Of a stretch of 16,847 nucleotides of DNA, positions 6,973 to 14,663 are shown piece after piece (position 1 is the stretch's first letter; every line of letters begins with the position of its first letter). The stretch is taken from positions 1 through 16,847 of the forward strand of contig CALHST010000260.1 of NCBI GenBank assembly GCA_938038825.1, given 5' to 3'. The stretch is from an uncultured Paracoccaceae bacterium (lineage in GTDB: Bacteria; Pseudomonadota; Alphaproteobacteria; Rhodobacterales; Rhodobacteraceae). The notes under the pieces were generated by a model. The model was not told the origin of the DNA. It made no database searches and was given only the letters and a program-made list of their open reading frames with translations. The position numbers and the translations under genes were made by a program.

Positions 6973-8559
6973 TTAGTGTGTAGCTGTCGGCAAGCCTAAG
7001 GCAATCCGGTTATCCATCCAAAGATCAAGTGCCGCAATTTCTTTGGCACTCATGCGCAAACCCAACTTGCTGCGCCGCCAGACCACGTCTTCGGCAGTGC
7101 GGGCATATTCTTTGTCCATCATCCAAACCACTTCGGCTTGTGTCAGGTTAGACCCAAAGTTCTGCCCCAATTCTTCGGCCTCACCCGCTTCGCCAAGAAC
7201 CTGCATGGCGTGCGTTCCATAGGCACGGAACAACCGTCGGGCCCAGCGTTCATCCAAAAACCGGTACTGATCGCGCAACTGGCCGATCTGGTCTTCGACG
7301 GCGTCCACAGGGAAATCTCCGCCGGGCAGGGGCACGCCTGCGGTCCAGTCGTCCTTGAGATCGGGAAAGACCGTGCCGATCTTGGCCATCGCGTTTTCCG
7401 CGAGACGGCGATAGGTGGTGATCTTGCCGCCAAAAATGTTCAAAACCGGCGCGCCCCGACTTTCATCCAAGGCCAACACATATTCCCGCGTGGCAGCCGT
7501 GGCACTGGATGCCCCGTCATCATACAACGGACGTACCCCGGAATAGGTCCACACCACATCCTCTTTTGAAATCGGCTCTTTCAGATAGGTGTTGATAAAG
7601 GTGATCAGGTAATCCCGCTCTTCCGGCGTGCATTCCGGCTTTTCCGCTGCATTGGTGTGTTCTGCGTCTGTCGTGCCGATCAGGGTAAAGTCCGTTTCGT
7701 ACGGAATGGCAAAGATAATGCGCCCATCGGTGCCTTGAAAGAAATAGCATTTATCATGGTTAAACAGGCGTTTGGTGACAATGTGACTGCCCCGAACAAG
7801 GCGCACATCGCCTTGCTGATTGCTTTTCAGCGTCTGGCGCAGCACGTCCCCAACCCAAGGCCCTGCCGCATTCACAACCATCTTGGCTGTAACCTGTGAC
7901 GTGTCGCCATGCTCTGTGTTCCTAAGGGATACGGTCCACATGCCATCCGCGACATCCGCTGCGATCACCTTTTCACGGTGGCGAATATGCGCGCCTCTGG
8001 CCTCGGCGTCGCGGGCATTCAGAATAACCAAACGGGAATCTTCCACCCAGCAGTCAGAGTATTCATAAGCCTTCTTAAACATGTTTTTGATCGGCACCCC
8101 TTCGGGAGAGTCGGTCAGATCCACGCGCGACGTGCCGGGCAGAACCTTGCGGGTGCCCAACGTGTCATAAAGAAACAAACCCAACCGGATAAGCCATGCG
8201 GGGCGGCGCCCCTTCATCCATGGCATCACAGTGCTGAGCAGTTTTGATGTCGGCGTCGTGTTATCGAACCGCATGGAGTCGTGATACGGAATCATAAAGC
8301 GCATCGGCCAGGAAATATGTGGCATCGCCTTCAACAGCGTTTCGCGTTCAATCAATGCTTCGCGGACCAGGCGGAATTCGAAATATTCCAGATAGCGCAA
8401 GCCGCCATGAAACAGCTTTGTCGAGGCATTGGACGTGGCCGACGCGATATCGTTCATCTCAACCAAGCAGACCTTCAAACCACGGCCCGCCGCATCGCGC
8501 GCAATGCCGCAGCCATTAATGCCCCCGCCGATTACCAAAAGATCATAGTCCGCAGCCAT
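6973..8559 (-). CDS. glpD: Aerobic glycerol-3-phosphate dehydrogenase
   Basis: This 528-residue FAD enzyme oxidises glycerol-3-phosphate to dihydroxyacetone phosphate and passes electrons to the quinone pool at the inner membrane. The start is ATG 8559 because AGGAGGA lies 5 to 6 bases upstream; the in-frame ATG at 8574 lies before that site. Residues 1-34 form the FAD-binding fold with VIGGGINGCGIARDAAGRG. GlpD-family signatures follow: STKLFHGGLRYLE, VVNAAGPWVGD, the DFTLIGTTDAEH segment, VRPLYDD and NIFGGKITTYRRLAE. The C-terminal domain ends with the helical region typical of the family. It is the first gene of glpDK and is divergent from glpR, whose product probably represses it. Confidence 0.97.
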   Translation of the reverse strand: MAADYDLLVIGGGINGCGIARDAAGRGLKVCLVEMNDIASATSNASTKLFHGGLRYLEYFEFRLVREALIERETLLKAMPHISWPMRFMIPYHDSMRFDNTTPTSKLLSTVMPWMKGRRPAWLIRLGLFLYDTLGTRKVLPGTSRVDLTDSPEGVPIKNMFKKAYEYSDCWVEDSRLVILNARDAEARGAHIRHREKVIAADVADGMWTVSLRNTEHGDTSQVTAKMVVNAAGPWVGDVLRQTLKSNQQGDVRLVRGSHIVTKRLFNHDKCYFFQGTDGRIIFAIPYETDFTLIGTTDAEHTNAAEKPECTPEERDYLITFINTYLKEPISKEDVVWTYSGVRPLYDDGASSATAATREYVLALDESRGAPVLNIFGGKITTYRRLAENAMAKIGTVFPDLKDDWTAGVPLPGGDFPVDAVEDQIGQLRDQYRFLDERWARRLFRAYGTHAMQVLGEAGEAEELGQNFGSNLTQAEVVWMMDKEYARTAEDVVWRRSKLGLRMSAKEIAALDLWMDNRIALGLPTATH

Positions 8560-8758
8560 GGCTTCCTCCTGCATCTTGTGACGCAGTTATGGCCGAAAGT
8601 GATACGCAGGTGAAGGTGTAAATGTTCGTTTTCTTTCGAATTTTAAACGTCTTGATTTTGTTGATAAAACATTAATGTTCTTGGATGCAGGCGGGTTTAT
8701 CCTTGCGCACCCGCATGCGTATCAGGCAGTGTTCGCGCAGAATCGCGCAAATACGAAC
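8560..8758. promoter_or_regulatory. glpD-glpR divergent control region with GlpR-like half-sites
   Basis: This spacer must carry the promoters of both glpDK and glpR. Three places match the core of the E. coli GlpR operator (consensus WATGTTCG with its inverted partner CGAACATW). AATGTTCG at 8621-8628 is followed by TTCGAA at 8635-8640. A perfect 12-bp palindrome AACATTAATGTT is at 8668-8679. CGAACAT at 8755-8761 overlaps the glpR start codon. The assignment to GlpR is inference from motif similarity. No convincing -35/-10 pair was found for either direction. Confidence 0.5.
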
Positions 8759-9535
8759 ATGGACAACCCCGTGAACCAAACGTTTCGCAAACCGGAAATC
8801 ATCGACATGGCGCGCCGCGATGGCAAAGTCACTGTGGATGGTTTGGTGACCCATTTTGGCGTGACGCCCCAGACGATCCGCCGCGATTTGACAGAGCTTG
8901 CCGAGGCAGGGCAGTTGGATCGGGTCCATGGCGGCGCTGTGCTGCCATCCACCACGCAAAACATCGGATATCAGGACCGGCGCGCGCTGAACCAAACGGC
9001 GAAAGTCGATATCGCGCGGGCATGTGCAGCCCAAATTCCCAATGATTGTTCGCTTTTTATGAATATCGGCACCACAACTGAAGCTGTGGCGGCGCAATTG
9101 ACGCAGCATGAGGGGCTTCTGGTGGTCACCAACAACATCAATATCGCGTTGATTTTGGCGGATAATCCAAATGTCGAAGTGATTGTCACGGGTGGCAATT
9201 TACGGCGCAGCGATGGGGGGCTGATTGGGGATCTGGCCTCGCGTGCGATTGAACAATTTCGCTTTGATTTTGCAGTGATCGGGTGTTCTGCGCTGCACGA
9301 AGACGGGGATATTCTGGATTTCGATATTCAGGAAGTCGGGGTCAGCAAATCCATCATTGCGCAAAGCGATGCGGTTTTTCTTGTGGCGGACCATTCCAAA
9401 TTTGAACGCAAAGCGCCTGCGCGCATCGCGTCACTGGCCGAGGTTGATATCTTCTTCACCGACCAATCGCCACCGCCACCCTGTTTGGACTTTTGCGCAA
9501 ACCACGGCACGGCCATCACCCAAACGGCGCCGTAA
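8759..9535 (+). CDS. glpR: DeoR-family glycerol-3-phosphate regulon repressor
   Basis: This 258-residue cytoplasmic regulator starts at ATG 8759; an in-frame GTG at 8771 is an alternative, and neither has a strong ribosome-binding site. The ORF extends farther upstream, but that part does not look like a DeoR protein. Residues about 7-60 form the winged helix-turn-helix (RKPEIIDMARRDGKVTVDGL, then VTPQTIRRDLTELAEAGQL and RVHGGAV). The C-terminal sugar-phosphate-sensing domain shows MNIGTTTEAVAAQL, VVTNNINIA, VTGGNLRR and FLVADHSKF. In the family, glycerol-3-phosphate binding releases DNA. Its position divergent from glpDK and near the glycerol importer supports GlpR over other DeoR members. 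It converges with the M56 peptidase gene with a gap of 10 bases. Confidence 0.92.
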   Translation: MDNPVNQTFRKPEIIDMARRDGKVTVDGLVTHFGVTPQTIRRDLTELAEAGQLDRVHGGAVLPSTTQNIGYQDRRALNQTAKVDIARACAAQIPNDCSLFMNIGTTTEAVAAQLTQHEGLLVVTNNINIALILADNPNVEVIVTGGNLRRSDGGLIGDLASRAIEQFRFDFAVIGCSALHEDGDILDFDIQEVGVSKSIIAQSDAVFLVADHSKFERKAPARIASLAEVDIFFTDQSPPPPCLDFCANHGTAITQTAP

Positions 9536-9540
9536 CGCCG
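9525..9540. terminator. Short hairpin at the glpR/M56 convergent junction
   Basis: CGGCG (9525-9529) and CGCCG (9536-9540) form a 5-bp GC stem with the glpR stop codon in its loop, followed on the + strand by CGATTTT. It may stop glpR transcription. The short stem and short T-run keep this tentative. Confidence 0.3.
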
Positions 9541-9545
9541 CGATT

Positions 9546-10673
9546 TTACCAGCTGCGCTGTGCCAAGGTGTTCAGGTTTTCGATCCGCTCAAGGTTCACA
9601 ACCGTCGACAGCATAATGCGTTCGTGGCTCCAATCCGCAGGACGGGCGAGGGACATCGCACCTGCCAGAATGCAAGCCGCAAGACCAAGCGATAAGACAG
9701 CGCCGATCCACCGACGATCCCGTGCGGGCGCATCCAGATCTTGTGCAATCTCAAGGATCCGCGATTTCAGCATGGATTGCCGCCCACGCCATGGCAACGC
9801 GCGCCCCAGCAAGGGCACGCCAAAGGCGTTGGGATTGGCCCCATGATTGGCCCCATGGTTGGCCATGCCCCGTTGCGCGATGTTCAAAAGCCGCGTGGTA
9901 TAGCTGTGCGCATCAAAGCGCCCCTTTGCCAAATAGGCCCGGTCACAGGACAACTCTCCCAATTTGCGCAAACGACCCGACACATACCAGTAGCCGGGAT
10001 TCAAAACAAACAGGGGGGAAACCAAGGACAGCAGAACCTCGGCATCCACATCCCCTTGTCGGATGTGCTGCAATTCATGCCCCAAGGACATGCGCAACGT
10101 GCCGGGATCCATCACCATGGATTGGGGCACCACCACATAGTACCGCCATAAACCCCGCGTCGAAAACGGCACTGTCACACTTGGGGACACCACAATCCGG
10201 GTCCAGCGAGTGCGCCGCAATACCCAGCCGCCGCGCACCGCACGCATGATCCGCGCGACATTCATGGCCAAATAGCCGATCCGCAACAGGGCTGCGATGA
10301 CAACACAGGCCACAATCGTTTGCGCCAGCACAGACGTGCCCGATGACAGGGCACTCACCCAATTGGCACGGGTGTCCACAAAAGCGCTCATCTCCATCGC
10401 AGTGATCGAAATATTGCCCTTAAGATACTGCGCCACAATGGCGTCCGTCACATTCATCTGCGCCGCATAAGGCACGGTCATCAGAAACGGCAGCATCAAA
10501 GGCAAGACCAGCACGCTTAAGCAGGCGGCAAAGCCCAACCGTCGGCGGGTCGTAAAATGTCGTCGCTGCCCAAGGGCTGCGAAGAAAAGCTCAAAAAGTG
10601 CAAACATCATCGCGGCCATCAGAACCATGAGCTGGATCCAGACCGTCCCCCCTACGATGTCATGGACTGTCAT
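9546..10673 (-). CDS. M56 (BlaR1/MecR1-type) membrane metallopeptidase
   Basis: This 375-residue protein starts at ATG 10673, overlapping the upstream repressor gene by 14 bases, with AAGGA about 9 bases before it; a TTG at 10694 is possible. Transmembrane segments lie at about 9-34, 51-67, 118-137 and 326-342. The zinc protease motif HELQH is at 199-203, and the third ligand is probably Glu240 in GELSCDRAYL. BlaR1/MecR1 proteins use this domain to trigger loss of their BlaI/MecI repressor when an outer sensor domain binds beta-lactam. Here only about 30 residues follow the last membrane helix, so the penicillin-binding sensor is absent and the signal is unknown. A short NHGANHGAN repeat lies in the cytoplasmic loop. 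It pairs with the BlaI-type gene just upstream. No beta-lactamase gene is in the window. Confidence 0.88.
   Translation of the reverse strand: MTVHDIVGGTVWIQLMVLMAAMMFALFELFFAALGQRRHFTTRRRLGFAACLSVLVLPLMLPFLMTVPYAAQMNVTDAIVAQYLKGNISITAMEMSAFVDTRANWVSALSSGTSVLAQTIVACVVIAALLRIGYLAMNVARIMRAVRGGWVLRRTRWTRIVVSPSVTVPFSTRGLWRYYVVVPQSMVMDPGTLRMSLGHELQHIRQGDVDAEVLLSLVSPLFVLNPGYWYVSGRLRKLGELSCDRAYLAKGRFDAHSYTTRLLNIAQRGMANHGANHGANPNAFGVPLLGRALPWRGRQSMLKSRILEIAQDLDAPARDRRWIGAVLSLGLAACILAGAMSLARPADWSHERIMLSTVVNLERIENLNTLAQRSW
9837..9864. repeat. 12-bp tandem repeat inside the M56 gene
   Basis: Two copies of GGCCCCATGRTT (9837-9848 and 9849-9860) and the start of a third occur in tandem. They encode the NHGANHGAN stretch of the M56 protein. 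The repeat unit is a multiple of three, so copy-number change would keep the frame. Confidence 0.6.
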
Positions 10674-11058
10674 CCCCTTTGATCCTTGTATCAATGATGT
10701 CCCTGATTTCCTGGATCATGTCATCCGTCAGCTCTGCATCATCCACCAGTCGCGCCACCAGCGCAGTTGGGGTTCCTCCGAAGAGAGCATTAGACAAGTT
10801 CTTCAAAGAGCGACCTTCATAATCGCCTTTGTTCAGCGTCGGAAAATAGTGCAAGGCACGGTCCTTCCGCTCGGACTTTACATAGCCCTTATCGTCCAGA
10901 ATCTTCATAATAGTCGCGACCGAGGTATAGGCGCGCTTGCCCCCATCCTGAGGCAACTTGGCCATTATATCGCGAACAGAACCCGAGCCGATCGACCAAA
11001 GGGCGATCATGAACTCAAGTTCAACATCGGTTAACATATCACTGCGTCGACGCGCCAC
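10660..11058 (-). CDS. BlaI/MecI-family transcriptional repressor
   Basis: This is a 132-residue winged-helix protein. I chose GTG 11058 because GAGG lies 8 bases upstream, giving an N-terminus MARRRSDMLTDVELEFM; a GTG at 11067 would place the same GAGG against the start codon. The DNA-binding domain spans about 8-75 (TDVELEFMIALW, VRDIMAKL, AYTSVATIMKILDDKGYV). The C-terminal dimerisation part contains LSNALFGGTPTALVARLV, which corresponds to the region where BlaI and MecI are cleaved. It overlaps the M56 peptidase gene by 14 bases, so the two are translationally coupled and likely autoregulated. The regulated targets are not evident here: the pair is isolated between glpR and a glutaredoxin gene. 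Confidence 0.9.
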   Translation of the reverse strand: MARRRSDMLTDVELEFMIALWSIGSGSVRDIMAKLPQDGGKRAYTSVATIMKILDDKGYVKSERKDRALHYFPTLNKGDYEGRSLKNLSNALFGGTPTALVARLVDDAELTDDMIQEIRDIIDTRIKGDDSP

Positions 11059-11297
11059 AACTAGCACCTCAAATACGGTTGAAAACTATAGAATTAGTAG
11101 GGTGCGGGAAGGCAGAGTAAAAGTCAATAAAAGACGCCAAGTTTTGCGCAATTTCACGCATGTCGGGTCTTGTGTTGCCGCGCTTGGCTTGACGCGAACG
11201 CGCGCCCCATCTTGTGCACGCAAAGTTGAACACCACTCAGCTTGCGCATTCTGCTCAGACACCTTTTATCAGGCGGGTTTAGTCAAGGACCAACCAC
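11059..11297. other. Divergent spacer between the repressor and glutaredoxin genes
   Basis: This 239-base region should hold promoters in both directions. An imperfect dyad beginning CTATAG and ending TAG (11086-11100) lies 28 bases upstream of the repressor start and includes a TATAGT -10-like string on the - strand. I found no properly spaced -35 for it and no further structure. No ORF or RNA gene is apparent. Confidence 0.35.
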
Positions 11298-11567
11298 ATG
11301 CCCAAAGCCGTTCTCTATCGTATGGATTTACCCAATTATACCTGTGGGTATGGCACGGCTGCGCGGGATCGCTTGCAGCAGGCCGGGTTTGAGATTGAAG
11401 AGCACGTCTTGCGCACACGACGTGAAACAGACGCGTTCAAAGACAAGCATCACATCACGACAACACCGCTGATTTTCATTGACGGGCAGAAAATCGGGGG
11501 CTTTACCGATCTGTGCCGACACCTCAACGCGCAAAAGCCCAAAAAGAAACGCTTTTGGCAAAAGTAA
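11298..11567 (+). CDS. Glutaredoxin-like protein with CGYG active site
   Basis: This 89-residue thioredoxin-fold protein starts at ATG 11298 with AAGGA about 9 bases upstream. The first strand (KAVLYRMDLP) leads to the redox site TCGYG with Cys16. Classical glutaredoxins have CPYC and monothiol ones CGFS, so this site has one cysteine and no proline after it. The cis-proline motif TTTP (Pro57) and the glutathione-side FIDGQKIGG are intact, supporting a real glutaredoxin fold. A second cysteine (Cys73) is outside the active site. The C-terminus is basic (PKKKRFWQK). It stands alone on the + strand, divergent from the BlaI/M56 pair and convergent with the glp importer operon. The substrate is unknown; thiol-disulfide exchange or glutathione binding is likely from the family. 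Confidence 0.82.
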   Translation: MPKAVLYRMDLPNYTCGYGTAARDRLQQAGFEIEEHVLRTRRETDAFKDKHHITTTPLIFIDGQKIGGFTDLCRHLNAQKPKKKRFWQK

Positions 11568-11594
11568 CAGGCCCGCGGGTCACCAACGGGCCTG
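11568..11594. terminator. Bidirectional stem-loop terminator between grx and glpU
   Basis: CAGGCCCG (11568-11575) and CGGGCCTG (11587-11594) form a perfect 8-bp GC-rich stem with an 11-base loop, directly after the glutaredoxin stop codon. Reading the - strand, TTACTTTT follows the stem, so it fits as terminator of the glp importer operon. On the + strand no T-run follows. Confidence 0.6.
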
Positions 11595-11609
11595 CCTAGT
11601 CGCCACTGT

Positions 11610-11888
11610 TCACACTTTCCAAAAACAGAACACACCCCATCCGATTGACAGCGCCAGCGGTCCCCACAAGGGCATCCCGATCAGGCCCAACCATGCCAGA
11701 AAGATATAGCTGGTTCCCAAAAGGGACAGGAACAAGCGGTCTCCGCGCGTGGTTGTCAGGCCCAACACACCTTTGCGCTCATCGCCGCCAGGGTGGCGTA
11801 CTTCGATCACGCACAGGATTGCTATTGCACTGAAAATCCCGATGAAAACTAGGGCCGTGGGCCACGTCCATGCCATCCATGTCAGCAT
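11610..11888 (-). CDS. glpU: Small membrane subunit of glycerol ABC importer (DUF2160)
   Basis: This is a 92-residue protein. I took ATG 11888, one base after the glpQ stop codon, with GGGGAGAG upstream inside glpQ; the longer ORF start would overlap glpQ heavily. It has hydrophobic segments near residues 6-27 (TWPTALVFIGIFSAIAILCV), about 50-70 (FLSLLGTSYIFLAWLGLIG) and at the C-terminus (PLALSIGWGVFCFW), separated by a charged loop EVRHPGGDERKG. Its size and position after the permeases match the DUF2160/GlpU protein of the Rhizobium leguminosarum glycerol transporter locus, whose precise role is not established. It is the last gene of the operon. Confidence 0.85.
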   Translation of the reverse strand: MLTWMAWTWPTALVFIGIFSAIAILCVIEVRHPGGDERKGVLGLTTTRGDRLFLSLLGTSYIFLAWLGLIGMPLWGPLALSIGWGVFCFWKV

Positions 11889-11889
11889 C

Positions 11890-12687
11890 TTACACTCTCC
11901 CCATCGCGAAGCCCTTCGCGATGTAATTTCGAACAAAGTAAATCACGATGGCGCCGGGAATGATCGTCAATGTCCCGGCAGCGGCCAGCAAGCCCAATTC
12001 ATACCCAGCGCTTGATGCGGTTTTGGTCATCGTCGCGGCAATGGGTTTGGCCTCCACCGCCGTTAACGTCTTGGCCAGCAGCAGTTCCACCCACGAGAAC
12101 ATGAAACAGAAAAACGCCGCCACACCCACACCCGCTTTGATGGTCGGGATAAAGATCGTCATGAAAAAGCGGGGAAAGGAATACCCATCGACATAAGCCG
12201 TTTCGTCCAGCTCTTTGGGAACCCCGCCCATGAAGCCTTCCAAAATCCACACTGCAAGGGGGATGTTGAACAGGCAATGCGCCAAGGCCACCGCAAGATG
12301 TGTGTCAAAGATGCCCACAGCCGAATAAAGCTGAAAGAAAGGCAGGGCAAACACCGCCGCCGGTGCCATCCGGTTGGTGAGCAGCCAGAAGAACAATTGC
12401 TTGTCCCCCAGAAACCGATAACGCGAAAATGCATAGGCCGCGGGCAAGGCGACAGACACCGAAATCACCGTGTTCAGTGACACATAGATGATCGAGTTGA
12501 TGTATCCCCAATACCACGTCGGATCGGTAAAGATCGTCCGGTACGCATCCAGCGTGAACGTCTGCGGAAACAGCGAGAACCCGGCCAAGATCTCGTTTGT
12601 GGTCTTGAAGCTCATCGCGACAAGCCAATAGATCGGCAGCATCAGGAAAATGATGTAGATAATGGGAACGAGTGAGCGTTTTTGCAT
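11890..12687 (-). CDS. glpQ: Glycerol ABC importer permease (second)
   Basis: This 265-residue inner-membrane protein belongs to the MalG/UgpE type of type I importers. It starts at ATG 12687 with GGAGGG 5 bases upstream, 10 bases after the glpP stop. About six hydrophobic helices are visible, starting with LVPIIYIIFLMLPIYWLVAM. The cytoplasmic EAA loop that docks on the ATPase is ELDETAYVDGYSFPRFFMTI, within the normal consensus. It ends with the family-like GFAMGRV. Together with GlpP it should form the membrane channel, driven by GlpS and GlpT. The symbol follows Rhizobium glpSTPQUV usage; this glpQ is not the E. coli glycerophosphodiesterase. Confidence 0.92.
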   Translation of the reverse strand: MQKRSLVPIIYIIFLMLPIYWLVAMSFKTTNEILAGFSLFPQTFTLDAYRTIFTDPTWYWGYINSIIYVSLNTVISVSVALPAAYAFSRYRFLGDKQLFFWLLTNRMAPAAVFALPFFQLYSAVGIFDTHLAVALAHCLFNIPLAVWILEGFMGGVPKELDETAYVDGYSFPRFFMTIFIPTIKAGVGVAAFFCFMFSWVELLLAKTLTAVEAKPIAATMTKTASSAGYELGLLAAAGTLTIIPGAIVIYFVRNYIAKGFAMGRV

Positions 12688-12697
12688 CGTGCCCTCC

Positions 12698-13561
12698 TTA
12701 GTTCAGGTCGTCTTTGGTCATCAGCGTATAGAACAGCCAAGACACCAAAAGCGTGATTGCGAAATAGATCAGGGACATCGCAGCCGCAGGGCCAAGGTCA
12801 AACTGACCCAACGCGATTTTCACCAGATCAATGGATAACAAGGTGGTCGAATTGCCCGGACCGCCGCCGGTCAGAACAAAGGGTTCTGTGTAGATGTTAA
12901 AGCTGTCCATGAACCGCAACAGAATGGCGATGGTCAGCACGTTTTTCATCTTGGGCAGTTGGATATAGCGGAACACAGACCAGTTAGAGGCCCCGTCAAT
13001 CTTGGCCGCTTGGTAATAGGCATCCGGGATCGAAACCAGCCCCGCATAGGCCAGCAGCACGACCAGCGATGTCCAGTGCCACACATCCATGGTGATGATG
13101 GTCACCCAGGCCGCAAACGGGTTTTGGGTCATGTCGTAGTCAATGCCCAGTGTATGGTTCAGGAAGTATCCCAGCAGGCCAATGTCGGGCAGCGCAAAGA
13201 TATTCCACATCGCGCCCACCACGTTCCACGGGATCAGCATCGGCAAGGCCATCAGCACCAGACACACAGACACCCAAGGGCCAGACCGGGGCATCGACAG
13301 CGCAATCGCCACGCCCAAAGGCACCTCGATAATCAGGATCAGGAAGGTGAACAGGAACTGACGCCCCAACGCTGCGTGAAAGCGTTCGGATCGCAGGATC
13401 TGTTCGAACCATGTCAGGCCCTCCCAGAAAAACTGATTGTTCCCAAAGGTTTCCTGCACCGAGTAATTGACCACTGTCATCATCGGGATCAGGGCATTGA
13501 ACGCCACAAGCGCCAGCACGGGCAGAACAAAGAACCATGCCTTTTGATTTTCGGTTTTCAT
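12698..13561 (-). CDS. glpP: Glycerol ABC importer permease (first)
   Basis: This 287-residue inner-membrane permease is of the MalF/UgpA type. I chose ATG 13561 (MKTENQKAWFFVLPVL), 13 bases after the glpT stop with AAGGA upstream; the ORF runs on into glpT, but that extension is not permease-like. Helices begin with WFFVLPVLALVAFNALIPM. The EAA-type loop is IPDAYYQAAKIDGASNWSVF followed by RYIQLPKM, the ATPase contact. FVLTGGGPGNSTTLL is the usual MalF-family segment before the last helices. It probably pairs with GlpQ. The symbol follows the Rhizobium glp transporter; this is not the glycerol-3-phosphate antiterminator GlpP of Bacillus. Confidence 0.92.
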   Translation of the reverse strand: MKTENQKAWFFVLPVLALVAFNALIPMMTVVNYSVQETFGNNQFFWEGLTWFEQILRSERFHAALGRQFLFTFLILIIEVPLGVAIALSMPRSGPWVSVCLVLMALPMLIPWNVVGAMWNIFALPDIGLLGYFLNHTLGIDYDMTQNPFAAWVTIITMDVWHWTSLVVLLAYAGLVSIPDAYYQAAKIDGASNWSVFRYIQLPKMKNVLTIAILLRFMDSFNIYTEPFVLTGGGPGNSTTLLSIDLVKIALGQFDLGPAAAMSLIYFAITLLVSWLFYTLMTKDDLN

Positions 13562-13574
13562 GAGATGTGTCCTT

Positions 13575-14651
13575 TTATGCGCCGGGCTGGGTTGCAAGCC
13601 AGCCATCCGCATAGACGCGGGTCTGTGATGGTTTGAATTGCAGATGCACAGCGTCCCCAGTGTTGGGGATCGCACCATTCATGATCGCGGCGACTTTTGT
13701 GTCGCCAGCCATGGTTTCCACAACATGGTGACGCCCCACATCCGACACTTTGGTCACACGGGCTGGAACGCCACTGTTTGACAGCGTGACAAATTCCGGG
13801 CGCACGCCAATTTCGACCGCGCCTTTGGTGCCTGTCGTGACCGCGCCTTCCAGCGTGATGTTTTGATCTTGGAAAAACGCGCCGCCATCACGCAACGTGG
13901 CAGGCAGCAGGTTCATCCCCGGAGAGCCGATGAAATGGCCCACAAAGGTATGGGTGGGGCGCTCGAACAGCTCTACCGGGGTGCCGATCTGCACCACTTC
14001 GCCGTCTTGCATCACCACCACCTTGTCCGCAAAGGTCAGGGCCTCGGTCTGGTCATGGGTCACATAGATCATGGTGCGCCCCACGCGCTGATGCAGTTCT
14101 TTCAGCTTAGAGCGCAGTTTCCATTTCAGATGGGGGTCGATGACGGTCAGCGGTTCATCGAACATGACGACATTTACGTCGTCGCGCACCAATCCGCGCC
14201 CCATCGAGATCTTTTGCTTGTTGTCCGGCGACAGGCCCGCTGCACGGCGATCCAGCATGTCACTCACTTCCAGCATCTCGGCAATTTCCGCGACACGCCT
14301 TGCAATTGTGCCCGCGTCCACGCCGCGGTTTTTCAGTGGAAAGGACAGGTTTTCGCGTACCGTCATCGTGTCGTAAATCACCGGGAACTGAAACACCTGC
14401 GCAATGTTGCGCTGATCCGGTGTGCGTTGGGTGACATCCTGATCGTCAAACAGGACGTGTCCTTCTGACGGCACCAACAGCCCCGATATGATATTCAGCA
14501 GGGTGGATTTGCCACAACCCGAAGGCCCCAACAGCGCATAAGCGCCCCCATCAGCCCAATCGACATCCACTTCTTTCAGCGCATAGTCTTCTGGCCCCGA
14601 CGGGTTTGGCATATAGGAATGCCTTAAGTTCTTAAGTGTAATTTTTGCCAT
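13575..14651 (-). CDS. glpT: Glycerol ABC importer ATPase with degenerate signature motif
   Basis: This 358-residue ATPase starts at ATG 14651, 12 bases after the glpS stop. Walker A (GPSGCGKST, 42-50), the Q-loop glutamine (Gln88), Walker B with the catalytic glutamate (VVMFDEP, Glu166) and the switch histidine (VTHDQTEAL, His199) are normal. The ABC signature, usually LSGGQ, reads LSPDNKQ (140-146), and the D-loop reads LTVID. Residues from about 240 form the OB-fold regulatory domain found in MalK/UgpC-like subunits. It presumably forms a heterodimer with GlpS, where the changed signature faces the GlpS nucleotide site. It is not the E. coli GlpT antiporter; the symbol follows Rhizobium. 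Confidence 0.92.
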   Translation of the reverse strand: MAKITLKNLRHSYMPNPSGPEDYALKEVDVDWADGGAYALLGPSGCGKSTLLNIISGLLVPSEGHVLFDDQDVTQRTPDQRNIAQVFQFPVIYDTMTVRENLSFPLKNRGVDAGTIARRVAEIAEMLEVSDMLDRRAAGLSPDNKQKISMGRGLVRDDVNVVMFDEPLTVIDPHLKWKLRSKLKELHQRVGRTMIYVTHDQTEALTFADKVVVMQDGEVVQIGTPVELFERPTHTFVGHFIGSPGMNLLPATLRDGGAFFQDQNITLEGAVTTGTKGAVEIGVRPEFVTLSNSGVPARVTKVSDVGRHHVVETMAGDTKVAAIMNGAIPNTGDAVHLQFKPSQTRVYADGWLATQPGA

Positions 14652-14663
14652 TGTCCCAGTGCC

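Noticed and set aside
11086..11100. Imperfect dyad upstream of the BlaI-type gene as its autoregulatory operator
   Set aside because: Only the outer CTA/TAG and scattered inner bases match, and it does not show the TACA/TGTA cores of known BlaI operators. Mentioned but not claimed.
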